Below are positions 50,624 through 60,527 of a DNA stretch of 64,000 bases, piece by piece; position 1 is the first letter of the stretch, and every line of letters begins with the position of its first letter. The position numbers were made by a program, and so were the translations under genes. Source of the DNA: Brevibacterium daeguense (lineage in GTDB: Bacteria > Actinomycetota > Actinomycetes > Actinomycetales > Brevibacteriaceae); NCBI RefSeq assembly GCF_021729135.1, contig NZ_JAJTWW010000002.1:25256-89255 (forward strand). The letters run 5' to 3'. A model generated the notes under the pieces. That model had not been told where the DNA came from, ran no database searches, and worked only from the letters and a program-made list of their open reading frames with translations.

Positions 50624-51334
50624 TCACTTCACCATGTCGGGGGCCAGCATGAAGCGGTAGCCCTCGCCCTTGTTCGCCTTGACCGCCGCGATGATCTCCA
50701 GAATCGTGTAGAAGACCCACGGCGCGTAGATGAGGGGTGTCAGCAGCCCGCCGATTCCCAGGGTGAGGACCGCGATGATCGTCACGATGACGGTCAGCGC
50801 GATGATCGCGATGGTGTTCATGATCTGGGCGTTGAGCGATTGCCGGGCGTGCTCGCGGACGAAGGCGGACTCGTCCTTCTTCACCAGGAACATGATCAGC
50901 GGCATGAGCCAGCTGATGAAGATCGCGCCGATGTGCGTCCACATCGCGGCCTGGCGCTCGGAGTCGGTCGGCTGCCAGAATATTGCCGATCCCTCGCCAT
51001 AGGCGTTCTCCGGAAGCGGCTGACCCGGGATCACTGCCGGGCGACCCGGCTGCTGCGCGTACGGGGAGGCGCCGTACGGCTGTCCGGGCTGAGCGCCGTA
51101 GGGCTGCTGGGGGGCGGAACCGTATGGCTGCTGAGGACCCGAGCCGTACGGCGGCTGCGCGCCGGCGCCGTACGGCTGCGCTCCACCGGGCTGAGCGCCG
51201 TACGACTGCGCGCCCGGCTGAGAGCCGTAGGGCTGCGAACCGCCGGGCTGCGAACCGTACGGAGACTGTGCTCCGGAGCCGTAGGTGGGCGGCATGGGAC
51301 GGCCGTTCTGCTCGTCGTGAGGCTGCTGCGACAT
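50624..51334 (-). CDS. DUF4870 membrane protein with YGQP-rich N-terminus
   Basis: The 236-residue protein has a Tyr/Gly/Gln/Pro-rich first half (SPYGSQPGGSQPYGSQPG-type) and a C-terminal DUF4870 region. The latter begins ERQAAMWTHIGAIFISWLMP, carries the motif FVREHARQSLNAQI, and has three to four transmembrane helices before GEGYRFMLAPDMVK. The function of DUF4870 is unknown to me. I start at ATG 51334 with AAAGGA 7 nt upstream. The same type of disordered arm occurs in the protein at 62721. Confidence 0.85.
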   Translation of the reverse strand: MSQQPHDEQNGRPMPPTYGSGAQSPYGSQPGGSQPYGSQPGAQSYGAQPGGAQPYGAGAQPPYGSGPQQPYGSAPQQPYGAQPGQPYGASPYAQQPGRPAVIPGQPLPENAYGEGSAIFWQPTDSERQAAMWTHIGAIFISWLMPLIMFLVKKDESAFVREHARQSLNAQIMNTIAIIALTVIVTIIAVLTLGIGGLLTPLIYAPWVFYTILEIIAAVKANKGEGYRFMLAPDMVK

Positions 51335-51447
51335 GGGGATCCTTTCAGAGAATTGCCTGCGCATGATGCGACAGAGTCAACGTTATGCGAGGTGCACCGC
51401 GGATGCACTGCGCTGGTGTACCGATTTAGACACATCCGGTGGTCGAT

Positions 51448-51560
51448 GACTCCTCCAGCCGGCTGAGAGGTGCCGACAACCGGCGCGAGCCCGGTCCGGA
51501 CGGCTGGTCGCTGCGCTGACTCCTCCGGCCGGCGAAGCCGCCACGACAACCGGCGCGAGC
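51448..51560. repeat. 43-bp direct repeat, 70 bp apart
   Basis: GACTCCTCC...GACAACCGGCGCGAGC occurs at 51448-51490 and 51518-51560. It lies in the spacer after the DUF3097 gene, which ends at 51596 on the minus strand. Confidence 0.75.
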
Positions 51561-51595
51561 TGCCCGTTCCCCGATCCGGCAGCCTGCTGACGGAT

Positions 51596-52465
51596 TCAGC
51601 CGGTCTGCTCGACGGTCACGAAGTCGATGAGCTCCTCGACGCGGCCGGACAGCGCCGGCTCGACGTCGGCGATCGTCGTCACCGACCGCAGGATCCGCTG
51701 CCAGGCGCGCGCGACGTCCCGGTGGTCATTCGCCGGCCAGCCGATGCGCCGCAGGACGCCGGTCTTCCAGTCCTCGCCGCGGGGCACCTCGGGCCACTCG
51801 CGGATCCCGACCACCCCGGGGCGGACAGCCTGCCAGATGTCGATGTAGGGATGCCCGATGATGTGCACCACCCCGGAGTTGCGTCGGTCGGCGAGTGCCG
51901 CCTCGGCGATCCGGGTCTCCTTGGAGCCGTCGACGAGGTGATCGGCCAGCACGCCGACCCGGTGGGAGCGATCGGGCCCGAACTCGGCGAGCTTCTCCGG
52001 GAGGTCGTCGAGGCCGCCGAGCGGCTCCACCACGACTCCCTCGATCCGCAGATCGTCTCCCCAGATCTTCTCCACGAGCTCGGCGTCGTGCTTTCCCTCG
52101 ACCCAGATGCGCGAACCGCGGGCCACCCGCGCGCGCTCCCCGGGCACCGCGACCGATCCCGAGGCGGTGCGGGCCCGGGCGGCGGGTCGCTTGGCCTGCG
52201 GCCGGGTGAGCGCCACCGGCTTGCCGTCGATGAGGTAGCCGGGGCCGAGGGGGAAGGGACGTCTGCGACCGCGCCGGTCCTCGAGGTGGACGACGTGGCC
52301 GACCGAGGTCTTCTCGAATCCGACGACGGCGCCGACCCAGCCGCTTTCGGCGTCCTCGACGACAAGGCCCGGGGCAACCGGGACTTCGCGGGACTGCGGG
52401 CGGCGGCGAGCGGTGGGAGAGGCGCCGCTGAGAACGTCCCGCCCATAGGGGTCTGAATAGGTCAT
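51596..52465 (-). CDS. DUF3097 family protein
   Basis: This 289-residue protein matches the actinobacterial DUF3097 family as I know it. It has PVAPGLVVEDAESGWVGAVV near the N-terminus, SRIWVEGKHDAELVEKIWGDDLR in the middle, VLADHLVDGSKE, and HPYIDIWQAVRP. The EGKHDAELVEKIWG block resembles a Toprim-like strand-Glu turn, so a nucleotide- or nucleic-acid-linked function is possible but unproven. ATG 52465 is chosen because a minus-strand TACAGT (52477-52472) ends exactly 6 nt before it. It is divergent from hrcA. Confidence 0.85.
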   Translation of the reverse strand: MTYSDPYGRDVLSGASPTARRRPQSREVPVAPGLVVEDAESGWVGAVVGFEKTSVGHVVHLEDRRGRRRPFPLGPGYLIDGKPVALTRPQAKRPAARARTASGSVAVPGERARVARGSRIWVEGKHDAELVEKIWGDDLRIEGVVVEPLGGLDDLPEKLAEFGPDRSHRVGVLADHLVDGSKETRIAEAALADRRNSGVVHIIGHPYIDIWQAVRPGVVGIREWPEVPRGEDWKTGVLRRIGWPANDHRDVARAWQRILRSVTTIADVEPALSGRVEELIDFVTVEQTG

Positions 52466-52648
52466 GCCGTCACTGTAGCCACGGCTGGGGCCGCCGGTCG
52501 GGCACATCGGTCTCGTCGCCGGCCGTGTGTCTCGGGGAGGCGGCGCCGTGTCGGCTGAGCGGTGACGAGCAGTGCAGAGTCGGACGGGGGCGCCGGACCG
52601 GGAGGAAGGCGCTGAACCGGCAGAGAGGTGCTGCGGCAGGGGGTGGTT

Positions 52649-52676
52649 TTGGTCAGTTCCGGCACGCGCGTAGAAT
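52649..52676 (+). promoter_or_regulatory. hrcA operon promoter, TTGGTC-16-TAGAAT
   Basis: The -35 TTGGTC (52649-52654) and -10 TAGAAT (52671-52676) are 16 nt apart and predict a start near 52683, inside the CIRCE operator. Confidence 0.6.
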
Positions 52677-52702
52677 TGGCACTCATATGTGTCGAGTGCC
52701 AG
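52676..52702 (+). promoter_or_regulatory. CIRCE operator of the hrcA operon
   Basis: TTGGCACTC (52676-52684), a 9-nt spacer and GAGTGCCAG (52694-52702) match the CIRCE inverted repeat TTAGCACTC-N9-GAGTGCTAA closely. It overlaps the -10 and the predicted transcript start, ideal for repression by HrcA. Confidence 0.93.
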
Positions 52703-52716
52703 GGGGTGAAGGACGG

Positions 52717-53727
52717 ATGAATGAGGGGCGCAGAGCTCGGGTGCTTCGCGCGATCGTCGAGGACTACGTCGCCACGAACGAGCCCGTCGGTTCGAAGGCC
52801 CTCGTCGAGAGGCACGGACTTCAGGTATCGCCCGCCACCATCCGCAATGACATGGCCGCGCTGGAGCAGCAGGGGCTGATCGCCCAGCCGCACACCTCCG
52901 CAGGCCGGGTTCCCACAGACAAGGGCTATCGGGAGTTCGTCGACCGGATCGATGATGTCAAGCCGCTGTCGGCCGCGGAGAAGCGCGCCATCGCACGGAT
53001 CATCGAGCGTCCCGTCGACATCGACGAGATGCTCGACCGGACCGTGCGGCTGCTGGCGTCGCTGACCCACCAGGTCGCGGTCGTGCAGTACCCGATGGCG
53101 ACCACGACCGCAGTCCGCCATCTCGAGTTCGTCGATCTCGCCGCCCACCGGCTGCTTGTGGTCCTCATCACCGATTCGGGCCAGGTCGAGCAGCGCATCG
53201 TGGACGCCGGCAGTCCACTGGACGAGGCCGGCATCGCAGCGCTGCGCGACGCCTTCAATGACGCGCTCCACCAGGTTCGGCTGAGCCGGGTCGGCTCTGC
53301 ACTGGAGCGGATCAGCGTCGCTCCGGAGCTGCGTGAGTGGGCGTCGGCGATCTCAGAGGTCGTCGTCGATCTCGCCCGGTCCTCCCGGCAGGACCGTCTC
53401 GTGATGGCCGGCACCGCCAACCTCGCGCGCTCCGGACGTGACTTCGGCGAGCACATCGGTCCGCTCTTGGAGGCTTTTGAGGAACAGGTCGTATTGTTGA
53501 AGCTGCTGACGTCGATGGTTGCTGAGACCGGACGGGTCAGTGTGCGGATCGGACGCGAGAACCCGGTGGAGTCCTTCGCCTCGACCTCCGTGGTCGCGAC
53601 GGGCTACGGCACCGACGATTCGGAGGCGAAGCTCGCCGTGCTGGGCCCCACTCGCATGGACTATCCGACCACGATGGCGGCGGTGCGCGCCGTGGCCAGG
53701 TACGTCTCCGTGATTCTCTCGGAATAG
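52717..53727 (+). CDS. hrcA: heat-inducible transcriptional repressor HrcA
   Basis: HrcA binds CIRCE and represses heat-shock genes; GroEL activity keeps it folded. The 336-residue protein has the N-terminal winged helix (RARVLRAIVEDYVATNEPVGSKAL, then VSPATIRNDMAALEQQGLI) and the GAF-like regions. The C-terminal VRIGRENP and LGPTRMDYPTTMAAVRAV are also conserved. The start ATG 52717 follows GGTGAAGGA. It is autoregulated through the CIRCE directly upstream. It heads a run of seven co-directional genes ending with era. Confidence 0.97.
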   Translation: MNEGRRARVLRAIVEDYVATNEPVGSKALVERHGLQVSPATIRNDMAALEQQGLIAQPHTSAGRVPTDKGYREFVDRIDDVKPLSAAEKRAIARIIERPVDIDEMLDRTVRLLASLTHQVAVVQYPMATTTAVRHLEFVDLAAHRLLVVLITDSGQVEQRIVDAGSPLDEAGIAALRDAFNDALHQVRLSRVGSALERISVAPELREWASAISEVVVDLARSSRQDRLVMAGTANLARSGRDFGEHIGPLLEAFEEQVVLLKLLTSMVAETGRVSVRIGRENPVESFASTSVVATGYGTDDSEAKLAVLGPTRMDYPTTMAAVRAVARYVSVILSE

Positions 53728-53739
53728 CAAAGGACATAA

Positions 53740-54851
<1,112 letters not shown>

Positions 54852-54855
<4 letters not shown>

Positions 54856-55637
54856 CCCTGCCTGTCTTCTTCGCCTCGGGGCTCGAGCAGGCCCGGATCG
54901 GCGTCCTGCTCGACTGCGGCTCGGAGGTGGCCGGGCATGCCGTCCGGGTGCGCCGCATGAGCGCCGGGGAGGACCTGCAGCTCATCGACGGGTCGGGAAC
55001 CCGGGTGACGGGCACGATCGCCGAAGCGGCACCGGATTCGCTCACGGTCACCGTCACCGGTGTCGATCGCGAGGCGGCGCCTCGGCCCCGGCTCGTCCTG
55101 GTGCAGGCACTGGCCAAGCAGGAGCGCGACCTGCAGGCCATCGAGGCCGCCACCGAGGTGGGTGTCGACGAAGTGATTCCGTGGGCGGCCGCTCGGTCGA
55201 TCGCGGACTGGCCGGCCAAGAAGCACGGCAAGATGGCAGCCAAATGGGCCAACACCCTCCAGGCGGCTGCGCTCCAGGCCCGCCGCGCTCGGGTGCCGCT
55301 GCTGCACGATCTGGCGCGCGGGCATGCGCTGCGCGAGCGATTCGGCACCGGTGACCACGTGCTGGTCCTGCACGAGGAGGCAACGGTGCGGCTGCCGGCC
55401 GCAGTCGCCGCGGCGCCGGAGGATGTCGAGCGCCTGATCCTCGTCGTCGGTCCCGAGGGCGGCATCTCCGCGGAGGAGATCACCGCATTCGAGGCGGTCG
55501 GAGCGCTGCCGGTGAGGCTCGGCGACACGGTGCTGCGCGCCTCGTCGGCCGGCCCGGTGGGGCTGGCGCTGTGTCAGCTCCTGCTGGGACGCTGGGATGA
55601 CGCCGACAGTGCCGCCGATCACGCTTCCGGCCGATAG
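54852..55637 (+). CDS. rsmE: 16S rRNA (uracil1498-N3)-methyltransferase
   Basis: RsmE methylates U1498 of 16S rRNA using S-adenosylmethionine. The 261-residue SPOUT-class protein has an N-terminal PUA-like domain (HAVRVRRMSAGEDLQLIDG), QALAKQERDLQAIEAATEVGVDEVIPW, and the SAM-knot motifs LVVGPEGGISAEEI and RLGDTVLRASSAGPVGLAL. The start is GTG 54852, overlapping the dnaJ stop. The dnaJ-rsmE-phoH-ybeY-era order is a classical ribosome-maturation and stress operon. Confidence 0.95.
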
Positions 55638-55640
55638 GAT
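55635..55640 (+). promoter_or_regulatory. -10 element TAGGAT, internal promoter before phoH
   Basis: TAGGAT ends 7 nt before GTG 55648, the start of a 15-codon ORF. It suggests an internal, leaderless transcript inside the hrcA operon. No clear -35 is seen. Confidence 0.35.
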
Positions 55641-55647
55641 GACTGCG

Positions 55648-55695
55648 GTGGACACAGCATCTCCTGACATCGCAGCCCGAAAGGACACCCACTGA
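55648..55695 (+). CDS. 15-codon upstream ORF overlapping phoH start
   Basis: GTG 55648 to TGA 55693-55695 encodes [15 protein letters not shown]. Its stop overlaps the likely CTG start codon of phoH (55692-55694) as CTGA, the same geometry as the ATGA couplings elsewhere in this operon. If translated, it would deliver ribosomes to the weak phoH start. That it is expressed is inference. Confidence 0.35.
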   Translation: MDTASPDIAARKDTH

Positions 55696-56696
55696 ACTCC
55701 GATTCCCGCACCACGCAGGTCCGCCTGTCAGTCCCCGACACCATCGACCTCGTTGCGCTGTTCGGCCCGGCAGAGGCCAACCTGCGCGAGCTCGAGGCGC
55801 TCGCGCCGGAGGCGGACATCCACTGCCGCGAGCGCGATATCACCATCGGCGGCCCCGAGGACGTAGTGGGCGCGCTCGTGGCCACCATCGGCGAGCTCAA
55901 GAAGCTGGCGAACGCCGGGCACCGGATCGATGTGGAGACCGTCCGGCGGGTGCACACCATGGACGTGCCGGGGGCCAGCGCCTCGGAGGTGCTGGGGGAG
56001 AACATCCTGTCCTCCCGCGGTCGGACCGTGCGCCCGAAGACCTACGGCCAGCACCAGTACGTGACCGCGATCCGCAACCACACGATCACCTTCGGGCTGG
56101 GGCCCGCCGGCACCGGGAAGACGTACCTGGCGATGGCGATGGCGGTCAATGCGCTGCAGCACAAGGACGTCTCGCGCATCATCCTCACCCGACCCGCCGT
56201 CGAGGCCGGTGAGAAGCTGGGCTTCCTGCCCGGCACACTCGACGAGAAGATCGATCCGTACGTACGGCCGCTCTACGACGCGCTCCACGACATGATCGAC
56301 CCGGACCGGATCAAGCTCCTGCTCGACTCGGGAACCATCGAGGTGGCGCCGCTGGCCTATATGCGCGGCCGCACCCTCAACGACGCGTTCATCATCCTCG
56401 ACGAGGCTCAGAACACCACACCCGAGCAGATGAAGATGTTCCTCACCCGGCTCGGCTTCAACTCCAGGATGGTCGTCACCGGCGACACCACCCAGATCGA
56501 CCTGCCCGGGTCGACCCGGAGCGGACTCAAGGTCGTCCAGGACATCCTGTCCGGCCTCGAGGACATTGAGTTCTGCACGCTGACGAGCAAAGACGTGGTT
56601 CGTCACGCACTCGTCTCCGCGATCGTCGAAGCCTACGACCTGTGGAACTCGACTGCCGACACCCAGAGCCGCCCGCCGCGTGAGGTCCGCTCATGA
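55692..56696 (+). CDS. phoH: PhoH-like ATPase, probable CTG start
   Basis: PhoH/YbeZ proteins are P-loop ATPases thought to act with YbeY in RNA processing. The ATP site is [16 protein letters not shown] with Walker [10 protein letters not shown], and [17 protein letters not shown] is diagnostic. The N-terminal domain ([22 protein letters not shown] onward, with [13 protein letters not shown]) is clearly coding from 55695. The frame is closed by TGA 55665-55667, and no ATG, GTG or TTG lies before GTG 55866, which would delete this domain. CTG 55692 has AAAGGA 6 nt upstream and is the only suitable start, giving 334 residues. A one-base sequencing error could also hide an ATG here. Confidence 0.9.
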   Translation: MNSDSRTTQVRLSVPDTIDLVALFGPAEANLRELEALAPEADIHCRERDITIGGPEDVVGALVATIGELKKLANAGHRIDVETVRRVHTMDVPGASASEVLGENILSSRGRTVRPKTYGQHQYVTAIRNHTITFGLGPAGTGKTYLAMAMAVNALQHKDVSRIILTRPAVEAGEKLGFLPGTLDEKIDPYVRPLYDALHDMIDPDRIKLLLDSGTIEVAPLAYMRGRTLNDAFIILDEAQNTTPEQMKMFLTRLGFNSRMVVTGDTTQIDLPGSTRSGLKVVQDILSGLEDIEFCTLTSKDVVRHALVSAIVEAYDLWNSTADTQSRPPREVRS

Positions 56697-57172
56697 GCAT
56701 CGAGGTCGGCAACGAGACGGAGTTCGAGATCTCGCTGACGGAGGTGGAGGAGCTCACCGCGCATGTGCTCGACCGGATGGGCATCCACCCCGCCGCGGAG
56801 GTCTACATCCGGTTCGCCGACGAGGACACGATGAGCGCGCTTCACGAGCAGTGGATGAGCCTGCCGGGGCCCACGGATGTGATGTCCTTCCCGATGGACG
56901 AGCTGACACCGGGCGACGAGGTCGACGGGGTGCTCGGCGACATCGTGATCTGCCCCGGCGTCGCCGCACGCCAGGCGGTCACGGCCGGGCACTCCCTCAG
57001 CGACGAGATCCTGCTGCTGACCACCCACGGACTGCTCCACCTCATGGGCTACGACCACGCCGAGCCGCAGGAGAAGGAGGAGATGTTCGGCCTCCAGCGG
57101 CATCTCCTGCTGACCTGGTTCGCGGATCGGGAGCCCGGCCGGACGTCCGTTCCGGAACCGACCGAGGACTGA
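56693..57172 (+). CDS. ybeY: endoribonuclease YbeY
   Basis: YbeY is a zinc-dependent RNase involved in 16S rRNA 3'-end maturation and ribosome quality control. The 159-residue protein has PTDVMSFPMDE, LGDIVICPGVA and the zinc motif HGLLHLMGYDHAEPQE (HX3HX5H). Length is normal. It overlaps phoH by ATGA and is followed 3 nt later by the CorC-type gene. Confidence 0.96.
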   Translation: MSIEVGNETEFEISLTEVEELTAHVLDRMGIHPAAEVYIRFADEDTMSALHEQWMSLPGPTDVMSFPMDELTPGDEVDGVLGDIVICPGVAARQAVTAGHSLSDEILLLTTHGLLHLMGYDHAEPQEKEEMFGLQRHLLLTWFADREPGRTSVPEPTED

Positions 57173-57175
57173 GCG

Positions 57176-58435
57176 GTGACGGTCGGATTCTTCGTGCTCG
57201 CACTCGTCTGCGTGGCGGGCGCTGCGCTGCTGGCTGCCGGGGAGGCGGCGGTGTCGAGCGTCTCCCACCATCAGGTCGCCGACGCCGTCGCCGAGAACCA
57301 GCGCGGTGCCGCGCACGTGGCCCGGATCCTCGACGACCTGCCGACCCACGTGAACGTGCTGACCTTCCTCCGGCAGTTCTTCGAGGCGATGGGCACGGTG
57401 TTCGTCGCGATGGCGTACATGAGAGTGCTCGGCGTCGGATGGCAGATGGTGCTGTTCACCGTGCTGACCGCTTCGATCGCGATGTTCGTCATCGCCGGAG
57501 TGTCTCCGCGCACCATCGGCCGGCGTCGCTCGCTGTCCGTGTCGCTCGGGCTGGGCTGGCTGATCACCGGCCTGCGCACAGGCCTGGGTCCGGTCGCCCG
57601 CGTCCTGGTGTGGCTGGGCAACATGCTGACTCCCGCCAAGGTGTTCCGAGACGGACCTTTCGTCACTGAGGAGCAGCTGCGCGATCTCGTGGACCGGTCG
57701 GAGGTGATCGAGGAGGAGGAGCGGGACATGATCCAGAGCGTGTTCAACCTCGGCGACACCCGCGCCCACCGCGTCATGGTCCCGCGACCGGATCTCGTCA
57801 CCGTCGCCAGCGGCACGACGCTTCCCAAAGCCATGTCGCTGTTCCTGCGCTCGGGATTCTCCCGCGTCCCGGTGGTGGGCGAGGATGTCGACGACGTGCT
57901 CGGCCTGCTCTACCTCAAGGACGTCGCGCGCCGCCTCCACACCCACCCCGGCGAGAGCGAGCTGACCGTCGACGACCTCGCCCGGCCGCTCGTCTTCGTC
58001 CCGGAGACCAAGCCCGTTGACGAGCTGCTGCGGCAGATGCAGCTGGAGAGCAGGCATGTGGCAGTCGTGATCGACGAGTACGGGGGAGTCGCGGGAATCG
58101 TCACCATCGAGGACATCGTCGAGGAGATCGTCGGCGAGATCGACGACGAGCACGACCAGTCCGACGAGGACATCGTCGAGCAGGAGCCCGGGGTGTTCCG
58201 TGTGAGCAGCCGGATGCAGATCGAGGACCTGGCCGAGCACTTCGACGTCCGGATCGAGGACGAGACGGTCTCGACAGTCGGCGGACTGCTGGCGAAGGAG
58301 ATCGGCAGAGTGCCGATCGAGGGTTCGACCGCCGTCATCGCGGGCCTTCGCCTGCAGGCCCTGCCCGGGCAGGGACGGCGGCACCGCATCACGCATCTCA
58401 CAGTCACCAGGGAAGAGGATGGAGCGCCATCATGA
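57176..58435 (+). CDS. hemolysin/CorC-type CNNM-CBS domain membrane protein
   Basis: The 419-residue protein has an N-terminal CNNM (DUF21) membrane domain with about four helices, two CBS domains (MVPRPDLVTV, LGLLYLKDVARRL and VVIDEYGGVAGIVTIEDIVEEIVGEI) and a C-terminal CorC_HlyC domain. Such proteins are linked to Mg2+/Co2+ efflux. The DEYGGVAGIVTIEDI block is the best signature. The start is GTG 57176, three bases after ybeY; the end overlaps era. It is the usual neighbour of ybeY and era. Confidence 0.93.
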   Translation: MTVGFFVLALVCVAGAALLAAGEAAVSSVSHHQVADAVAENQRGAAHVARILDDLPTHVNVLTFLRQFFEAMGTVFVAMAYMRVLGVGWQMVLFTVLTASIAMFVIAGVSPRTIGRRRSLSVSLGLGWLITGLRTGLGPVARVLVWLGNMLTPAKVFRDGPFVTEEQLRDLVDRSEVIEEEERDMIQSVFNLGDTRAHRVMVPRPDLVTVASGTTLPKAMSLFLRSGFSRVPVVGEDVDDVLGLLYLKDVARRLHTHPGESELTVDDLARPLVFVPETKPVDELLRQMQLESRHVAVVIDEYGGVAGIVTIEDIVEEIVGEIDDEHDQSDEDIVEQEPGVFRVSSRMQIEDLAEHFDVRIEDETVSTVGGLLAKEIGRVPIEGSTAVIAGLRLQALPGQGRRHRITHLTVTREEDGAPS

Positions 58436-59370
58436 GCATGTTCCGGACAGATGTGCCCGAAGACCACCAGGCCGGTTTCGCCTGCTTCGTCGGGCGTCCC
58501 AACACCGGCAAATCGACCCTGACCAACGCACTGGTCGGCGCCAAGATCGCCATCACCTCGGAGAAGCCGCAGACCACCCGCCACACCATTCGCGGGATCG
58601 TCCACCGTGACGACCACCAGACGGTGCTCGTGGACACCCCCGGCCTGCACCGGCCGCGCACCCTGCTCGGGGCGCGGCTCAATGACCTCGTCGTGTCCAC
58701 CCTGGCCGAGGTGGATGTGATCGGCTTCTGCCTGCCCGCGGATGAGAGGATCGGGCCCGGCGATCGCTACATCGCCGAGCAGCTCGGACAGGTCGCCTCC
58801 CGGACTCCCGTGGTCGCGCTGCTCACCAAGGTCGACAAGGTCGAGCGTGAGCAGGTCGCCGCGGCGCTGATGGCGGTCACTGAGCTCGGCGACTTCGCCG
58901 AGATCGTGCCGGTGTCGGCGAAGGACGACTTCCAGGTCGACACCGTCGACGAGGTGCTCGCGAAGTTCCTGCCCTTGTCACCGCCGCTCTACCCGGACGG
59001 AGACCTGACCGACGAGCCGGAATCGGTGATGGTGGCGGAGCTGGTCCGGGAAGCGCTGCTCGAAGACGTGCGGGATGAGCTGCCTCACTCGCTGGCAGTG
59101 CAGGTCGAGGAGATGAATCCCCGGGAAGGGCGGCCGGACGACAGCCCGCTGTGGGACGTGCACGTGAACATCTTCGTCGAGCGGCCCAGCCAGAAGGCGA
59201 TCGTGATCGGCCGGAAGGGCGCCCGACTCAAGGAGATCGGCACGCGAGCCCGCCAGGGCATCCAGGCGCTCCTCGGGACGCCGATCTACCTCGACCTCCA
59301 TGTCAAGGTCGCGAAGGACTGGCAGCGTGACCCCAAGCAGCTCGGCCGCCTCGGCTTCGACTTCTCCTGA
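58432..59370 (+). CDS. era: GTPase Era
   Basis: Era binds GTP and the 3' end of 16S rRNA in 30S assembly. The 312-residue protein has the P-loop GRPNTGKSTLTNALVG, switch I PQTTRHTIRG, DTPG, TKVD, and the C-terminal KH domain with VIGRKGARLKEIG. All G motifs are intact. It starts by ATGA overlap with the CBS protein gene and ends the hrcA-era run. Direct repeats follow the stop. Confidence 0.97.
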   Translation: MSMFRTDVPEDHQAGFACFVGRPNTGKSTLTNALVGAKIAITSEKPQTTRHTIRGIVHRDDHQTVLVDTPGLHRPRTLLGARLNDLVVSTLAEVDVIGFCLPADERIGPGDRYIAEQLGQVASRTPVVALLTKVDKVEREQVAAALMAVTELGDFAEIVPVSAKDDFQVDTVDEVLAKFLPLSPPLYPDGDLTDEPESVMVAELVREALLEDVRDELPHSLAVQVEEMNPREGRPDDSPLWDVHVNIFVERPSQKAIVIGRKGARLKEIGTRARQGIQALLGTPIYLDLHVKVAKDWQRDPKQLGRLGFDFS

Positions 59371-59372
59371 CG

Positions 59373-59440
59373 CGGCTGCCGAATCGGACCCGGCTGCAGA
59401 ATCGGACCCGGCTGCCGAATCGGGCGCGGCTGCCGAATCC
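59373..59440. repeat. 18-bp tandem repeat x3.8 after era
   Basis: Units CGGCTGCCGAATCGGACC start at 59373, 59391, 59409 and 59427 with one or two changes each. The array begins 3 nt after the era stop. Confidence 0.88.
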
Positions 59441-59496
59441 TGTCGAGCGGGTCGATCTTCGGGTCCGCCCCGCTCGGGTGCGGACGTCCGGCTTTG

Positions 59497-59502
59497 TATG
59501 CT
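59497..59502 (+). promoter_or_regulatory. -10 element TATGCT of zapE-ppk2
   Basis: TATGCT ends 8 nt before GTG 59511 with no Shine-Dalgarno between, consistent with a leaderless or near-leaderless transcript. Confidence 0.45.
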
Positions 59503-59510
59503 TGGACGTT

Positions 59511-60527
59511 GTGACTACCCTGCAGATCGTCCAGCTGACGGACCGGAACCCGCGCGTCTCTCCTGAGGAGCTGATCACCGGACTGGTTCCGCCTCCGCAC
59601 TTCGAAGACGTCTCGTTCGACTCGTACCGCCCTGATCCGGCGCAGCCCTCGCAGTCCGAGGCCCGCGACGCACTTCGGGACTTCACCGCCCGCACCCCCA
59701 AGCAGGGTCTGCTGTCGAAGCTCTTCGGGGGCAGGCAGGTCGCTGCCAAGGGCGTGTACCTCGACGGCGGGTACGGGGTCGGCAAGACCCACCTCCTCGC
59801 CTCGGCGTGGCACGCGCATGAGAAGCCGGCGACCTTCGGCACCTTCGTCGAGTACACCAATCTGATCGGAGCGCTCGGCTTCCAGCGGGCCCGGGACCAG
59901 CTCTCGACGATGAAGCTCGTGTGCATCGACGAGTTCGAGCTCGATGATCCCGGTGACACGGTGATGATGTCTCGCCTCATGCGGGAGCTCACCGATGCCG
60001 GTGTGAAGATCATCGCGACGTCCAACACGCTGCCCGGCGCGCTGGGCCAGGGGCGATTCGCCGCTCAGGACTTCCTCCGCGAGATCCAGGCACTCGCCGA
60101 TCAGTTCTCGGTCCAGCGCATCGACGGCGACGACTACCGGCACCGCGGTGCGCCGACACCGCCGGCGCCGGTGACCCGGGCACGGCTCGACGAGTGCGCC
60201 GCAACCGCCGCGGGAGTCGTCGCCCGCGACGAGTTCCCCGTGCTGCTCGATCATCTCGCGACAGTCCATCCCTCCCGCTACGGCCGAATGCTCGGCGACG
60301 TCGACGAAGTGCTGTGGGACGGTGTCGACACCATCGACAACGAGGGCGTCGCCCTGCGCTTCGTGGCACTGGTGGACCGGATGTACGATCGGAACGTCGA
60401 GATCCACAACTCCGGCGTCCGCCTCGACGAGGTGTTCACTCCCGAGATGCTGGCCGGCGGCTACAAGAAGAAGTACCTTCGGTGCCTGTCGCGGTTGACA
60501 GCGCTGGCGAGCCAGGAGGAGAGATGA
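59511..60527 (+). CDS. zapE: AFG1/ZapE family ATPase
   Basis: The 338-residue protein belongs to the AFG1-like ATPases, called ZapE in proteobacteria where it acts at the Z ring. It has Walker A GGYGVGKTHLLAS (about residues 87-99), Walker B KLVCIDEFELDDPGD, the sensor ATSNTLPGALGQGRF and the C-terminal FVALVDRMYDRNV. The Walker motifs are intact. GTG 59511 matches the expected family length; the frame opens at 59478. It overlaps the polyphosphate kinase gene by ATGA. Its role in actinobacterial division is not established. Confidence 0.9.
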   Translation: MTTLQIVQLTDRNPRVSPEELITGLVPPPHFEDVSFDSYRPDPAQPSQSEARDALRDFTARTPKQGLLSKLFGGRQVAAKGVYLDGGYGVGKTHLLASAWHAHEKPATFGTFVEYTNLIGALGFQRARDQLSTMKLVCIDEFELDDPGDTVMMSRLMRELTDAGVKIIATSNTLPGALGQGRFAAQDFLREIQALADQFSVQRIDGDDYRHRGAPTPPAPVTRARLDECAATAAGVVARDEFPVLLDHLATVHPSRYGRMLGDVDEVLWDGVDTIDNEGVALRFVALVDRMYDRNVEIHNSGVRLDEVFTPEMLAGGYKKKYLRCLSRLTALASQEER

